From Clostridia bacterium (GTDB lineage Bacteria > Bacillota > Clostridia > Oscillospirales > CAG-272): 64,000 bases of DNA. Of the stretch, positions 17,298 through 25,769 are shown in pieces (position 1 is the stretch's first letter; each line of letters opens with the position of its first letter). The notes beneath the pieces are model-generated. The model worked only from the letters and a program-made list of their open reading frames with translations. It had not been told where the DNA came from and did no database searches. Made by a program: the position numbers and the translations under genes. The stretch covers positions 1 to 64,000 of the forward strand of contig JAFVTI010000018.1 in the NCBI GenBank assembly GCA_017503325.1, in the 5' to 3' direction.

Positions 17298-18356
17298 ATG
17301 AAACAGATGTTACCGCGCCTGTGGGGCAACGATACCCTGCGTGCGCGTATCGGAAACGACATATGTGCACACAGACTTTCGCACGCCTATATTCTGGAAG
17401 GCCGCTACGGAATGGGCAAGCACACCTTGGCCATGCAGATCGCGGCTGCGCAAAGCTGTTTGAATAAAGACAGCGACGCGCATCCCCTGCCCTGCGGCAC
17501 CTGCAAGAATTGCAGGAAGATTCTGGAGGGCAAATCCCCCGACGTCATCTTAGTCAGCCGCGAAAAAGGCAAGGCACAGATGACCGTGGACGTGGTGCGA
17601 AACTTGCGCACCGACGTGCTCACTCCGCCAAACGATCTGGACACCAAGGTCTATATCATTGAGGATGCACACACCATGAACTCGCAGGCGCAGAACGCGC
17701 TGCTTCTGACCTTGGAGGAGCCGCCCGCATACGTGCTGTTCCTCTTGCTTTGCGAGGATGCAGGCAATATGCTGGAGACCATTCGCTCCCGCGCACCCGT
17801 TTACAGATTGCAGCCGCTGCCCACGGACACCATCTCTCAATATATCTCCAAAAACGTTCCCGGAAGCAAAAATACCGCGTCCGGCGATACGCTTGAGCAG
17901 GTGCTCATGGCCGCTGACGGCAGCATTGGTCGCGCGCTCGATCTGCTTTCCCCCAAGGAAAGCGCGCCCATTTTGGCAGCAAGAGAGGCAGCGATGGAGT
18001 TTCTTGACGCTGTTCCCGCCAAGGGAGAGCGCATGCATCGCGCACTTGTGGCCTTTGGCATCAAGCGCGAGGAGGGTCGTGCCGAAATCAAGCGCGACGA
18101 GATCACCTACAAGCTGCAAACGCTGATGCGTGCCCTGCGCGACCTGATCGCGCTGCGCAGATGCGATCCCGCCACCGTCTCGCTTTGCTTTTTTACCGAC
18201 CGCGAGACCGCAGGCGCATACGCCATGCGCTTTGGCACAGAGGAGCTTTTGCGACTGATGATGGCAGTGGACGGGGCGATCGAGAGCATTTCGGTCCGCA
18301 ACGCCAACGTGCGCATCACCATCTGCAATATGGCCATCACGGCAGGAATTCTTTGA
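17298..18356 (+). CDS. holB: DNA polymerase III delta-prime subunit
   Basis: A 352-residue clamp-loader ATPase-fold protein, part of the complex that loads the beta clamp at the replication fork. It shows GRYGMGKHT (35-43) in the P-loop position, a zinc-binding CGTCKNC cluster (about 66-72), the YIIEDAHTMNSQAQNALLLTLEEPP block and the IRSRA sensor. The start at 17298 is preferred to 17286 because GGAG (17288-17291) is properly spaced from it. It is followed after 28 bases by ricT, matching the holB-yaaT order of Bacillus. Confidence 0.9.
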   Translation: MKQMLPRLWGNDTLRARIGNDICAHRLSHAYILEGRYGMGKHTLAMQIAAAQSCLNKDSDAHPLPCGTCKNCRKILEGKSPDVILVSREKGKAQMTVDVVRNLRTDVLTPPNDLDTKVYIIEDAHTMNSQAQNALLLTLEEPPAYVLFLLLCEDAGNMLETIRSRAPVYRLQPLPTDTISQYISKNVPGSKNTASGDTLEQVLMAADGSIGRALDLLSPKESAPILAAREAAMEFLDAVPAKGERMHRALVAFGIKREEGRAEIKRDEITYKLQTLMRALRDLIALRRCDPATVSLCFFTDRETAGAYAMRFGTEELLRLMMAVDGAIESISVRNANVRITICNMAITAGIL

Positions 18357-18384
18357 TTCGATAAACACACAAGAGGTAATATAC

Positions 18385-19809
18385 ATGGAAAACAACCAGC
18401 AAAACAATAAAGCACCCGAATCGGGGGCTGCAAAGGGCGGAAACAGACATCGCCCGCATCACCGTCGCCCGCACAGAAAGCCCGAGCAAAAAGAGGCGAA
18501 TCTGCAGGCAAACGCACAGGCGCAGCCCGAGGCAGCAAGACCTGAGCAAAAGCAGGGCGGTCAGCAAAAGCAGCAGAACAGACAAGGCCAGCAGAATCAG
18601 CGCGGGCAGAACCAGCAGGCAGGCAAGCCCGCACAGGATCAGCCCAAGCAGAATCAGCAAAGCCAACCCAAGCAGCAGCCAGCACCCGAGGCCAAGGGCG
18701 AAGCCAGAGCAGAGGGCGGCAAAAAGCGTCCCAGACACAGAGGCAGAGGCCGCGACAAGGAAAAGCTGCCGCAGCAAGCCCCGCAAGCAGAATCCGCTCC
18801 CAAGACGCCTGCGGACATTTCGATCTCCGAGATCAAGCAATTCGTACAGGAGACCAAGCGCGCACAGCAAGCACCCGCAAAGGAAGAATCCCTTCCCTTG
18901 GCGGACGCTTCGATCTTGGAATCCATCCCCACGCATTCCGAACCGGTCTACGCACCCGACGAGGAGCTGACCGAGGTGGTCGGCGTCAGATTCAAGGAAG
19001 AGGGCAAGGTGTATTATTTCGCCCCCGGTGAAGCGATGTTTGCCAAGGGTGATCCCGTCATCGTGGAGACCGCACGCGGCCCCGAATACGGTACGATCTG
19101 GGTGGCAAACCGCAAGGTGCGCGACAGCGAGATCGTCAAGCCGCTCAAGGAGGTCATGCGCCGCGCAACTCCCGAGGATCAGAAGCACAACCTGGAAAAC
19201 AAGGCCAAGGAGATCGAGGCCTTCCGCATTTGCGGCGAAAAGATCGCGAATCACGGCCTTGACATGAAGCTGGTTGAGGCGCAGTACACCTTTGACAACT
19301 CCAAGCTGCTCTTCTACTTTACCAGCGCGGGCAGAGTGGACTTCCGCGAGCTGGTCAAGGATCTGGCAAGCGTGTTCCGCACCAGGATCGAGCTGCGACA
19401 GATCGGTATCCGCGACGAGGCCAAGCTGATGGGCGGCCTGGGCGCTTGCGGCAGACCGCTTTGCTGCGCAACCTTCCTTTCCGATTTCGGTCAGGTTTCG
19501 ATCAAGATGGCCAAGGAGCAGAGCCTCTCACTCAACTCCAGCAAGATCTCGGGCGTTTGCGGCAGACTGATGTGCTGCTTGCGCTACGAGCACGAGGCTT
19601 ACGTGGAGGAGATCAAGCTGACTCCCCCCGTGGACAGCGTGGTCAAAACCCCCGACGGCATTGGCACGGTGGTAGAGACCTCGCCCTTGCGCGGCCTGCT
19701 CAAGGTCAAACTCAAGGACACCGGCGGCGCACCCATTTCGGTTCACCGCGACCAGGTCAAGGTACTCTCCAGACCCAATCGCAGAGGCGACGAGGACGAC
19801 GAGGAATAA
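18385..19809 (+). CDS. ricT: RicT/YaaT-like PSP1-domain protein with long N-terminal extension
   Basis: A 474-residue protein. The C-terminal part (from about 197) is the PSP1/YaaT domain: EVVGVRFKEEGKVYYFAPGE, then GLGACGRPLCCATFLSDF (about 351-368) and GVCGRLMCCLRYE (about 389-401). These Cys clusters are linked in the family to [4Fe-4S] binding within the Ric complex that aids mRNA maturation by RNase Y. The first ~150 residues are low-complexity, rich in Gln, Lys, Arg, His, Pro and Ala, and are absent from the ~275-residue Bacillus protein. Basic repeats such as RHRPHHRRPHRKP suggest nucleic-acid contact, which is inference. Confidence 0.88.
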   Translation: MENNQQNNKAPESGAAKGGNRHRPHHRRPHRKPEQKEANLQANAQAQPEAARPEQKQGGQQKQQNRQGQQNQRGQNQQAGKPAQDQPKQNQQSQPKQQPAPEAKGEARAEGGKKRPRHRGRGRDKEKLPQQAPQAESAPKTPADISISEIKQFVQETKRAQQAPAKEESLPLADASILESIPTHSEPVYAPDEELTEVVGVRFKEEGKVYYFAPGEAMFAKGDPVIVETARGPEYGTIWVANRKVRDSEIVKPLKEVMRRATPEDQKHNLENKAKEIEAFRICGEKIANHGLDMKLVEAQYTFDNSKLLFYFTSAGRVDFRELVKDLASVFRTRIELRQIGIRDEAKLMGGLGACGRPLCCATFLSDFGQVSIKMAKEQSLSLNSSKISGVCGRLMCCLRYEHEAYVEEIKLTPPVDSVVKTPDGIGTVVETSPLRGLLKVKLKDTGGAPISVHRDQVKVLSRPNRRGDEDDEE

Positions 19810-19848
19810 ATTTCACAAATAATTTTTTGACTTTTTTACAAAAAGCTA

Positions 19849-19876
19849 TTGCATTTCCGTACATTTGTGATAAAAT
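19849..19876 (+). promoter_or_regulatory. Promoter of the ferredoxin gene
   Basis: TTGCAT at 19849-19854 and TAAAAT at 19871-19876, with a 16-base spacer and TGA directly before the -10 box (extended -10). The layout resembles the gap promoter at 25666-25694. Confidence 0.7.
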
Positions 19877-19917
19877 GTATGTGTACAATCAAAAAAACTC
19901 AAACGGAGGAATTTATC

Positions 19918-20088
19918 ATGGCTTACAAGATTAATGACGATTGCATCTCCTGCGGCGCATGTGCTGAGGAATGCCCCACCAGCGCAATTAAGGAAGGCGA
20001 CGGCAAGTACGAAATCGACGCTGATGCTTGCATCGGTTGCGGCAGCTGCGCTGACGTATGCCCTGTTGGTGCTCCCGAGGCTGAATAA
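19918..20088 (+). CDS. 2[4Fe-4S] ferredoxin
   Basis: A 56-residue clostridial-type ferredoxin, a soluble low-potential electron carrier. Two CxxCxxCxxxCP motifs are complete: CISCGACAEECP (about 9-20) and CIGCGSCADVCP (about 38-49). ACGGAGG lies upstream of the ATG and the gene has its own promoter. It sits where Bacillus carries yabA, between ricT and trmN6, and next to a thiolation enzyme that needs Fe-S clusters. Codon use (GCT, GGC, TGC) suggests fairly strong expression. Confidence 0.95.
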   Translation: MAYKINDDCISCGACAEECPTSAIKEGDGKYEIDADACIGCGSCADVCPVGAPEAE

Positions 20089-20125
20089 TTCTCCCCAGGA
20101 ACACAATACATAGCATATTTGAGTT

Positions 20126-20158
20126 AGGGGTTCGCGTATGCGAGCCCCTATGCTTTTG
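20126..20158 (+). terminator. Terminator after the ferredoxin gene
   Basis: TAGGGGTTCGC and GCGAGCCCCTA arms (one mispair) around GTAT, followed by TGCTTTT. The U-run is short, so read-through into trmN6 is plausible. Confidence 0.65.
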
Positions 20159-20168
20159 AGGAGTTTTT

Positions 20169-20924
20169 ATGTTACGTACAAACGAAACCTTGGACGAGGT
20201 CAATGAGCAGATCAGGCTGATCCAGCGCAAGGATGGCCTCAGATACGGCACCGACGCCTATCTGCTCTCCGCTTACGTGCGCCCCGTAGCCTCGGCCTGC
20301 GCGGTGGACCTTGGCAGCGGCTCGGGCATCATTCCCCTGCTCTGCCTGACAAGAAATAAATACGCCAAGGCGTATGCCGTGGAGGTACAGCCGGATTTTG
20401 CCGATATCATTGGCAGAAACGCAGAGATCAACGGCATGAAAGAGCGGCTGATTCCGATCTGCGCAGATCTGCGCGACCTAACCCCCGCACACGTGGGCGG
20501 CGAGGTGAGCATCGTGACTGCCAACCCGCCTTATATGAAAACCGGCGCGGGCAAGAGAAACGAGTCCGAGGCCAAATATATTGCACGCCACGAGGTTATG
20601 GGCGACGTGGACGACTTTTGCGCGGCAGCCGCGCGCCTGCTCAAGCACGGCGGCAGCTTTTACGTGGTGTGGCGACCCGATCGGCTCTCGGAGCTGATGG
20701 AATCGCTCTCGCGCCACAAGCTTGAGCCCAAGCGCATGAGCTTTGTGCAAAGCGACGCGAACGCCGAGCCCTCGATGGTGCTGATCGAAGCAAAAAAAGG
20801 CGCGGCGCACGGTCTGCGCCTCTCGCCCGTGCTGATCCTTAGCGAAAACGGCACGCAGAGCAAGCGCGCCGAGCAGATCTATCAAAATTGCAGCTGGAGT
20901 GAATCTGATCTATGGAGCATATAA
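20169..20924 (+). CDS. tRNA1(Val) adenine-N6 methyltransferase-like protein (YabB/TrmN6)
   Basis: A 251-residue class I SAM-dependent methyltransferase. The SAM loop VDLGSGSGIIPLL (about 46-58) and the N6-adenine catalytic motif ANPPYMK (about 118-124) are present. The N-terminal LIQRKDGLRYGTDAYLLSAY block is typical of the YabB/TrmN6 group, which modifies A37 of tRNA-Val in Escherichia coli. The position downstream of holB and ricT matches the Bacillus cluster. It overlaps ttcA by 13 bases. The precise tRNA target is inferred from family only. Confidence 0.85.
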   Translation: MLRTNETLDEVNEQIRLIQRKDGLRYGTDAYLLSAYVRPVASACAVDLGSGSGIIPLLCLTRNKYAKAYAVEVQPDFADIIGRNAEINGMKERLIPICADLRDLTPAHVGGEVSIVTANPPYMKTGAGKRNESEAKYIARHEVMGDVDDFCAAAARLLKHGGSFYVVWRPDRLSELMESLSRHKLEPKRMSFVQSDANAEPSMVLIEAKKGAAHGLRLSPVLILSENGTQSKRAEQIYQNCSWSESDLWSI

Positions 20925-21682
20925 AACGTTTACTGAGCTATACGCGACGCGCACTTGCGGATTACGACATGATCCGCCCGGGCGACAAGATCGCTGTGGG
21001 AGTTTCGGCGGGCAAGGACTCGCTGACCCTGCTTTGCGCGCTGGCACATCTGCGCCGCTTTTATCCCGTGCCCTTCCAGGTGGTTGCGGTCACGGTGGAC
21101 ATGGGCTTTGCGGGCGGCATGGATTTTTCGGGTATTCAAAAGCTTTGCGACGAGCTTGAGGTGGAATACCACGTCGTGCCCACCGACATTTACAAAGTCA
21201 TCTTTGAGGTCCGCAAGGAATCCAACCCTTGCGCACTTTGCGCCAAGATGCGCAGAGGGGCGCTGAATAATTACGCAAAGTCGATCGGATGCACGACCGT
21301 GGCACTCGGCCACCACTTTGACGACGTGGTGGACACGTTTATGCTCAATTTGTTCTTTGAAGGCAGAATCGGTTGCTTCCAGCCCGTGACAGACCTGTCA
21401 CGCGTGGGCATTCGCGTGATTCGCCCCTTGATTTACATGCCCGAGAGACACGTCAAGGATTTTGCGCGCAAGGTAGAGCTGCCGGTCATCGAATCCCCCT
21501 GCCCTGCGGATAAGAACACGCAGCGCGAGGAGATGCACCAGCTGATCAACGAGCTGGACAGAAAGAACAAGGGGCTTCGCTACCGCATTTACGGCGCGAT
21601 CCAGCGCGGCGAGGTGGACGGCTTCAAGCCGGTCGGCGGCATGACAGGCATCAAGGATTGCTCACCGGAAGAGGACGAGTAA
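20912..21682 (+). CDS. TtcA-like tRNA 2-thiolation enzyme
   Basis: A 256-residue PP-loop ATPase of the TtcA group, which thiolates C32 of tRNAs using an Fe-S cluster. The PP-loop reads SAGKDS (32-37) in place of the common SGGKDS. The CxxC pair NPCALCAKMRRG (about 107-110) and the third Cys of ESPCPADKN are conserved. ALGHHFDDVVDTFMLNLFFEG is the usual nucleotide-binding block. It starts inside the 3' end of trmN6, so the two tRNA-modifying genes are probably translationally coupled. A ferredoxin is encoded just upstream. Confidence 0.85.
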   Translation: MEHIKRLLSYTRRALADYDMIRPGDKIAVGVSAGKDSLTLLCALAHLRRFYPVPFQVVAVTVDMGFAGGMDFSGIQKLCDELEVEYHVVPTDIYKVIFEVRKESNPCALCAKMRRGALNNYAKSIGCTTVALGHHFDDVVDTFMLNLFFEGRIGCFQPVTDLSRVGIRVIRPLIYMPERHVKDFARKVELPVIESPCPADKNTQREEMHQLINELDRKNKGLRYRIYGAIQRGEVDGFKPVGGMTGIKDCSPEEDE

Positions 21683-21706
21683 AAGGTTTTGACAACCTAA
21701 CTCACG

Positions 21707-21832
21707 AAAGTTTTTGCGTCGCTTTTTTCAAAAAGCGACCGGGGTTCGGGGCAGAGCCCCACATAACGCCGTTTTTTTGGTTCTTTTTTTGCGGCTACTT
21801 GCTCAAAAAAAGAACGGAAACAATTTCCTCAC
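21707..21832. repeat. Intergenic repeat, left copy of an inverted pair
   Basis: It begins AAAGTTTTTGC, contains hairpins (GTCGCTTTTT/AAAAAGCGAC and GGGGTTCGGGGCAGAGCCCC) and ends with a GAACGGAAAC core. It matches the reverse complement of 21927-22068 along most of its length, best over the TTTTTGGTTCTTTTTGC and CTTGCTCAAAAA words. It is non-coding. Confidence 0.7.
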
Positions 21833-21842
21833 ACAAGCAATA

Positions 21843-21880
21843 AAGGGAGTTACTTTGCATAAGTAACTCCCTTTTTATTT
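21843..21880. terminator. Strong terminator between the repeat copies
   Basis: AAAGGGAGTTACTT and AAGTAACTCCCTTT arms around TGCAT, then TTTTATTTT. Confidence 0.85.
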
Positions 21881-21926
21881 TGTACTGCGGGAGCAAGCCC
21901 CCGCCCTACGGTTGCCCGGATATTAG

Positions 21927-22068
21927 GTGAGAAAACCGTTTCCGTTCTTTTTGAGCAAGGAGCTGCAAAAAGAACCAAAAACAGCGTATAGAAAGTTTCG
22001 CCTCTGCGGAGGCGACGAGGGCGCTGCCCTCGACCTGCCGCCTTTTGAAAAAGGCGGGCAAAAACTTT
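21927..22068. repeat. Intergenic repeat, right copy of an inverted pair
   Basis: The reverse complement of this stretch follows 21707-21832, ending in GCAAAAACTTT at 22059-22068. It carries its own GTCGAGGGCAGCGCCCTCG-type hairpin, compensating for sequence changes relative to the left copy. This suggests that the structure is kept while the sequence drifts. Confidence 0.7.
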
Positions 22069-22113
22069 TATCCTGTGGAAGTGGACCGTTGGGGTGACGG
22101 TTGATTCAAGCCT

Positions 22114-22617
22114 TTACTTCTTCTCAAACCCCTGCACAAAGCCGTTTGTGATCTCGGCCGAGCAAACGTCCCCGCCGATCACTTTCTTGCGCCATACCAG
22201 CACGTTGGCATATACCGTGCCCTCGTGACCCTCGTAATTGGTCACCTTGAATGTGTACCTCGTGACCTCCTTGCCCTTGTATCTGGCAAGATCCAGCCCC
22301 TGCGCCAATTGAATCTGATTATACCCTGCATAGATCTTGTCAAATTCCGCAGGCACGGTCACGCTCTTGCACTCGATCGACTTGCCCTCGACCTGCCAGC
22401 CAAACTGCTCCAAAAATTTCACCACGTCCTGCTCGGTCTTGATCTTGTCATATCTGATGCTGACGCTCTGATCACTCACCTGCCCCACCGAGGTGTCCGC
22501 GCTCCCCGCCGTGACGTAGGTCGGCACGAATGCCACAAGCGCGATCAAGCCCACAAGTGCCACGCACACTACGCCCAAAAGCCGTACCGTGCTTGCCTTA
22601 AACGAATATACAAACAT
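22114..22617 (-). CDS. DUF4830 domain membrane-anchored protein
   Basis: A 167-residue protein with an N-terminal transmembrane segment (about 12-35) and an extracytoplasmic domain of the DUF4830 type (FLEQFGWQVEG, VPAEFDKIYAGYNQIQLAQGLDLARYKGKEVTRYTFKVTNY, then VYANVLVWRKKVIGGDVCS). Such small proteins are common in clostridia and their function is unknown. It lies 60 bases after rodA on the same strand. Its ribosome binding site pairs partly with a CCCCTTCG stretch at the rodA 3' end. Confidence 0.8.
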   Translation of the reverse strand: MFVYSFKASTVRLLGVVCVALVGLIALVAFVPTYVTAGSADTSVGQVSDQSVSIRYDKIKTEQDVVKFLEQFGWQVEGKSIECKSVTVPAEFDKIYAGYNQIQLAQGLDLARYKGKEVTRYTFKVTNYEGHEGTVYANVLVWRKKVIGGDVCSAEITNGFVQGFEKK

Positions 22618-22677
22618 AAAATTCCCCTCCGACGTAAAGATTTCAATCCATCTTATGCCGAAGGGGATTTAATTATG

Positions 22678-23829
22678 TTAAACTTTCAGAACGTGTCGCT
22701 GATTTTTCGGCGCGTGGCTTGCCACCGAGTGCGCCATGCCCATCATAATGTAAGTTGCCAGCATGGACGATCCGCCGCAGGACAAAAACGGCAGCGTAAT
22801 GCCGATGACCGGCAGCACCGCTAAGCACATGCCGATATTGAGCAGCGTCTGGAAGAACAGGCACCCGAAAATGCCCGCGCAAAGCAGCATGCCATAGTCG
22901 CCTCTTGCGCTATAGCCGATCATGGCCACGCGCACCACCATGCAAGCAAGCAGCGCAATCACCACCGCTCCGCCCACAAAGCCGTATTTTTCGCAAATGG
23001 TGGCGAAAATAAAGTCGGTGTGCGAGGCGGTCAGCACCTCATAAAAGCCGCCCTCGTTAAGGCCGATGCCGAACGCACCGCCGTTGACAATGCACTTTTT
23101 GCTCAGCAAGGGCTGCCAGCCCTTATCGTCCGGGTCAAGCTCGGGGTTAAAGCCCACGATAATTCTCTTTCTGTGGTACTCCTTGAGCACGTATTTCCAA
23201 GCCAGCGGAAAGCCCAACACAGCCGCACCGCCCGCGCCCGCAAAATACCAGAGCGAAAGCCCTGCGCAAAGCAGCATTGTCGCAAGAAATCCCGCGTAAA
23301 TTAATGCAACACCCAAGTCGCCCGACAGGAAAATCAAGCCTACGATCGCACCCGCGTGCAAAGCAAGCCCGCAAAGCGTCAAGGGGTGGTTGATCTTATG
23401 CTTGACCGTCTCCAAATGCTTTGCAAAGGTACAGGTCAGCGTCAGCTTGACAAACTCGGAGGGCTGGATCATAATCTTGCGCTGACCAAGCCTGAGTACC
23501 ACCAGCCAGCTTTTGTTGGCAGTCTCCATGTTGTCGCCCGACGAGCCAAACAGCAGCGTGACCACTAAAATCAGCACCGAAAATGCGATCATGGGCAGCC
23601 ACATTTTGTCCAGCACCCAATGGTAATCAAGGTTTGCCACGATCAGCATGATGATATTGCCCACCACGAACATGGCCACCTGCATGACAAGCTTGGATTT
23701 TCCGAAGTTTTCCACGGCCGAGAAAACCGTGACAATGCTGATCAGGGATAGCAGCGTGGTGCATGCGAACAAAATCGGGTCAATGTGCCCGAGTATCGCG
23801 CGCGTGTATTTGATGATATCACGGAACAT
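22678..23829 (-). CDS. SEDS family peptidoglycan glycosyltransferase (RodA/FtsW-like)
   Basis: A 383-residue polytopic protein with about ten hydrophobic segments. SEDS proteins polymerise lipid II into glycan strands during elongation, division or sporulation. Family blocks include IQPSEFVKL, LSGDLGVALIYAGF, GGAFGIGLNEGGFYEVLTASHTDFIFATICEKYGFVGG and GITLPFLSCGGSSM near the C terminus. The set is most like RodA, but no mreB or pbp gene is adjacent, so RodA, FtsW and SpoVE are not separated with certainty. The ribosome binding site is AAAGGGGAG. Confidence 0.88.
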   Translation of the reverse strand: MFRDIIKYTRAILGHIDPILFACTTLLSLISIVTVFSAVENFGKSKLVMQVAMFVVGNIIMLIVANLDYHWVLDKMWLPMIAFSVLILVVTLLFGSSGDNMETANKSWLVVLRLGQRKIMIQPSEFVKLTLTCTFAKHLETVKHKINHPLTLCGLALHAGAIVGLIFLSGDLGVALIYAGFLATMLLCAGLSLWYFAGAGGAAVLGFPLAWKYVLKEYHRKRIIVGFNPELDPDDKGWQPLLSKKCIVNGGAFGIGLNEGGFYEVLTASHTDFIFATICEKYGFVGGAVVIALLACMVVRVAMIGYSARGDYGMLLCAGIFGCLFFQTLLNIGMCLAVLPVIGITLPFLSCGGSSMLATYIMMGMAHSVASHAPKNQRHVLKV

Positions 23830-23854
23830 GCAGCTCTCCCCTTTCTTAGCAAAT

Positions 23855-23883
23855 CAGGGAATCTGATAAAAACAGATTCCCTG
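23855..23883. terminator. Hairpin between proS and rodA
   Basis: CAGGGAATCTG and CAGATTCCCTG arms (11 bp, perfect) with a 7-base loop. It has no strong U-run on the minus strand. It could be a terminator-like structure or an operator ahead of rodA. Confidence 0.5.
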
Positions 23884-23920
23884 TTGAATGAAAAATAATA
23901 ATGAGTATCCCACTACGGAT

Positions 23921-24047
23921 ATCTGACCGAGAGAAATTGTTTGTGACAAGGCGTACCGCAGCAGGCAAGGCGAAGGCGATCTTGTACGATCGTCGAGCCG
24001 CATGCGAGGAACAACGCAGTCACAGACAATTTATCGAAGTGTCAGAT
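23921..24047. repeat. Inverted-repeat element abutting the proS stop codon
   Basis: ATCTGAC at 23921-23927 pairs with GTCAGAT at 24041-24047, and AAATTGTTTGTGAC (23934-23947) pairs with GTCACAGACAATTT (24019-24032) with one mismatch. The centre holds GCGATC...GATCGTCG. There is no ORF. The right arm reaches the proS stop codon. Confidence 0.6.
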
Positions 24048-25483
24048 TAGTATTGGCGACCCCAGACGACCATATGCTTAGCCTTCTTACCGCAGCATAC
24101 GCATACGTCGGACAAATGATCCTCTACGAAAGGAATGCAACGGGACTTGACGCCACCGGTCTCATCCTTGAGCTGATCCTCGCATTCCACGTCGCCGCAC
24201 CACATCGCCTTGATAAAGCCGGGCTTGTTCTGTGCAATGTCGAGGAATTCCTCGTGCGTGGTTGCTACGTAAGTCTTGCTTTCCAGGTTAGCCTGTGCCT
24301 TTTCGATCAGCTCGTTGTGTACGGCCTTGAGCATCGCGGTGACTTCCTCTACGATGTTATCAAGAGACACGAACTTCTTCTCGCCCGTGACACGGGAAAC
24401 CAGCACGCAGCTGTTGTTTTCGATGTCGCGAGGACCGATCTCAAGTCTGACCGGTACGCCCTTCATCTCGTACTGGCTGAACTTCCAGCCGGTGCTCTGC
24501 TCACCGTCGTCCACCTTGACGCGCAGGGTCTTTGCCAGCTCTGCCTTGATGGCGTAAGCCTTATCCAACACGCCTTCCTTATGCTGGGCTACGGGAATGA
24601 TGACGACCTGGATAGGAGCGACTGCGGGAGGAATGATCAGACCGTTATCGTCACCGTGTGCCATGATGATCGCACCAATCATACGGGTAGAAACGCCCCA
24701 GGAGGTCTGGTGAGGATACTTAACGGTATTGTCACGACCGGTATAGGTAATGTCAAAGGATCTTGCAAATCCGTCACCGAAATAGTGAGAGGTACCGCCC
24801 TGCAGCGCATAGCCGTTGTGCATCATGGGCTCGATGGTATAGGTAGCCTCAGCACCTGCGAACTTTTCCTTCTCGGTCTTCTGACCGATGATAGCGGGGA
24901 TGGCCAGCGCATCGCGGTAGAAGTCACGGTAAACGTGCAGCATCTTGATGGTCTCTTCCTGTGCCTCTTCTGCAGTTTCGTGCATGGTGTGGCCCTCCTG
25001 CCAAAGGAACTCGGAGGTACGCAGGAAAGGACGGGTGGTCTTTTCCCAACGCATGACGTTGCACCACTGGTTGTACAGCTTGGGCAGGTCACGGTAGGAC
25101 TGAATGATATTGCGATAGTGCTCGCAGAACAGCGTCTCGGAGGTGGGGCGGATGGCCAGGCGCTCGGACAGCTTGTTCTGACCGCCGACGGTTACCCAAG
25201 CACACTCGGGAGCAAAGCCCTCTACGTGATCCTTTTCCTTCTGCAGAAGGGATTCGGGGATCAGCATGGGCATATATACGTTTTCATGGCCCGTGGCCTT
25301 GAATCTTGCATCCAGATCCTTTTGAATATTTTCCCAGATCGCATAGCCGTAGGGACGGATGATCATGCAGCCGTGCACGCTGGAATAGTCAACCAGCTCG
25401 GCCTTCTTGACAACGTCGGTGTACCACTGACCGAAATCAACGTCCATGGATGTGATCTGTTCAACCTTTTTTTCTTTAGCCAT
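24047..25483 (-). CDS. proS: Prolyl-tRNA synthetase (short, archaeal/eukaryote-like type)
   Basis: A 478-residue class II aminoacyl-tRNA synthetase charging tRNA-Pro. It lacks the bacterial INS editing domain and begins with [38 protein letters not shown], the type 3 ProS form found in many Firmicutes. Motif 2 ([25 protein letters not shown]) and the class II core are intact. [11 protein letters not shown] block precedes the C-terminal Tyr, which is typical of this type. The start follows GGAAG. A consensus promoter lies 41 bases upstream. I see no T-box leader. Confidence 0.93.
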   Translation of the reverse strand: MAKEKKVEQITSMDVDFGQWYTDVVKKAELVDYSSVHGCMIIRPYGYAIWENIQKDLDARFKATGHENVYMPMLIPESLLQKEKDHVEGFAPECAWVTVGGQNKLSERLAIRPTSETLFCEHYRNIIQSYRDLPKLYNQWCNVMRWEKTTRPFLRTSEFLWQEGHTMHETAEEAQEETIKMLHVYRDFYRDALAIPAIIGQKTEKEKFAGAEATYTIEPMMHNGYALQGGTSHYFGDGFARSFDITYTGRDNTVKYPHQTSWGVSTRMIGAIIMAHGDDNGLIIPPAVAPIQVVIIPVAQHKEGVLDKAYAIKAELAKTLRVKVDDGEQSTGWKFSQYEMKGVPVRLEIGPRDIENNSCVLVSRVTGEKKFVSLDNIVEEVTAMLKAVHNELIEKAQANLESKTYVATTHEEFLDIAQNKPGFIKAMWCGDVECEDQLKDETGGVKSRCIPFVEDHLSDVCVCCGKKAKHMVVWGRQY

Positions 25484-25523
25484 TGTATTGTCTTCCTTGT
25501 CTGTATAAATAGTTATTCAATTT

Positions 25524-25552
25524 ATTATAAAGCAAAAGTGAAAAATTGTCAA
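25524..25552 (-). promoter_or_regulatory. proS promoter
   Basis: Minus-strand TTGACA (25547-25552) and TATAAT (25524-25529), with a 17-base spacer. The stretch from here to 25665 holds nothing else recognisable. Confidence 0.85.
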
Positions 25553-25665
25553 GTACGAATATCGGTTTTCTCGAAAAATCCATTGTGAAAAATGCACACA
25601 AACCGCCACCTTGAATTGGTCAGTTTCCGCAAAAGGTAGAATTTAGAAAATTTTTTCAAAACCTC

Positions 25666-25694
25666 TTGCATATTGCGTAAATTTGCGATAAAAT
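25666..25694 (+). promoter_or_regulatory. gap promoter
   Basis: TTGCAT at 25666-25671 and TAAAAT at 25689-25694, with a 17-base spacer. It shares the words TTGCAT and GATAAAAT with the ferredoxin promoter. Confidence 0.75.
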
Positions 25695-25769
25695 ATACAA
25701 TGGTAAGAAAGGGATTTCATACCAACCCAATCGTTTCAAAAAAATTATTATAAAACGGAGGAATCCAAA

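Noticed and set aside
17104..17301. A 65-residue frame in the holB leader, possibly a leader peptide
   Set aside because: It starts ahead of the promoter -35 box, has no ribosome binding site and crosses the stem regions. The region is better read as an untranslated leader.
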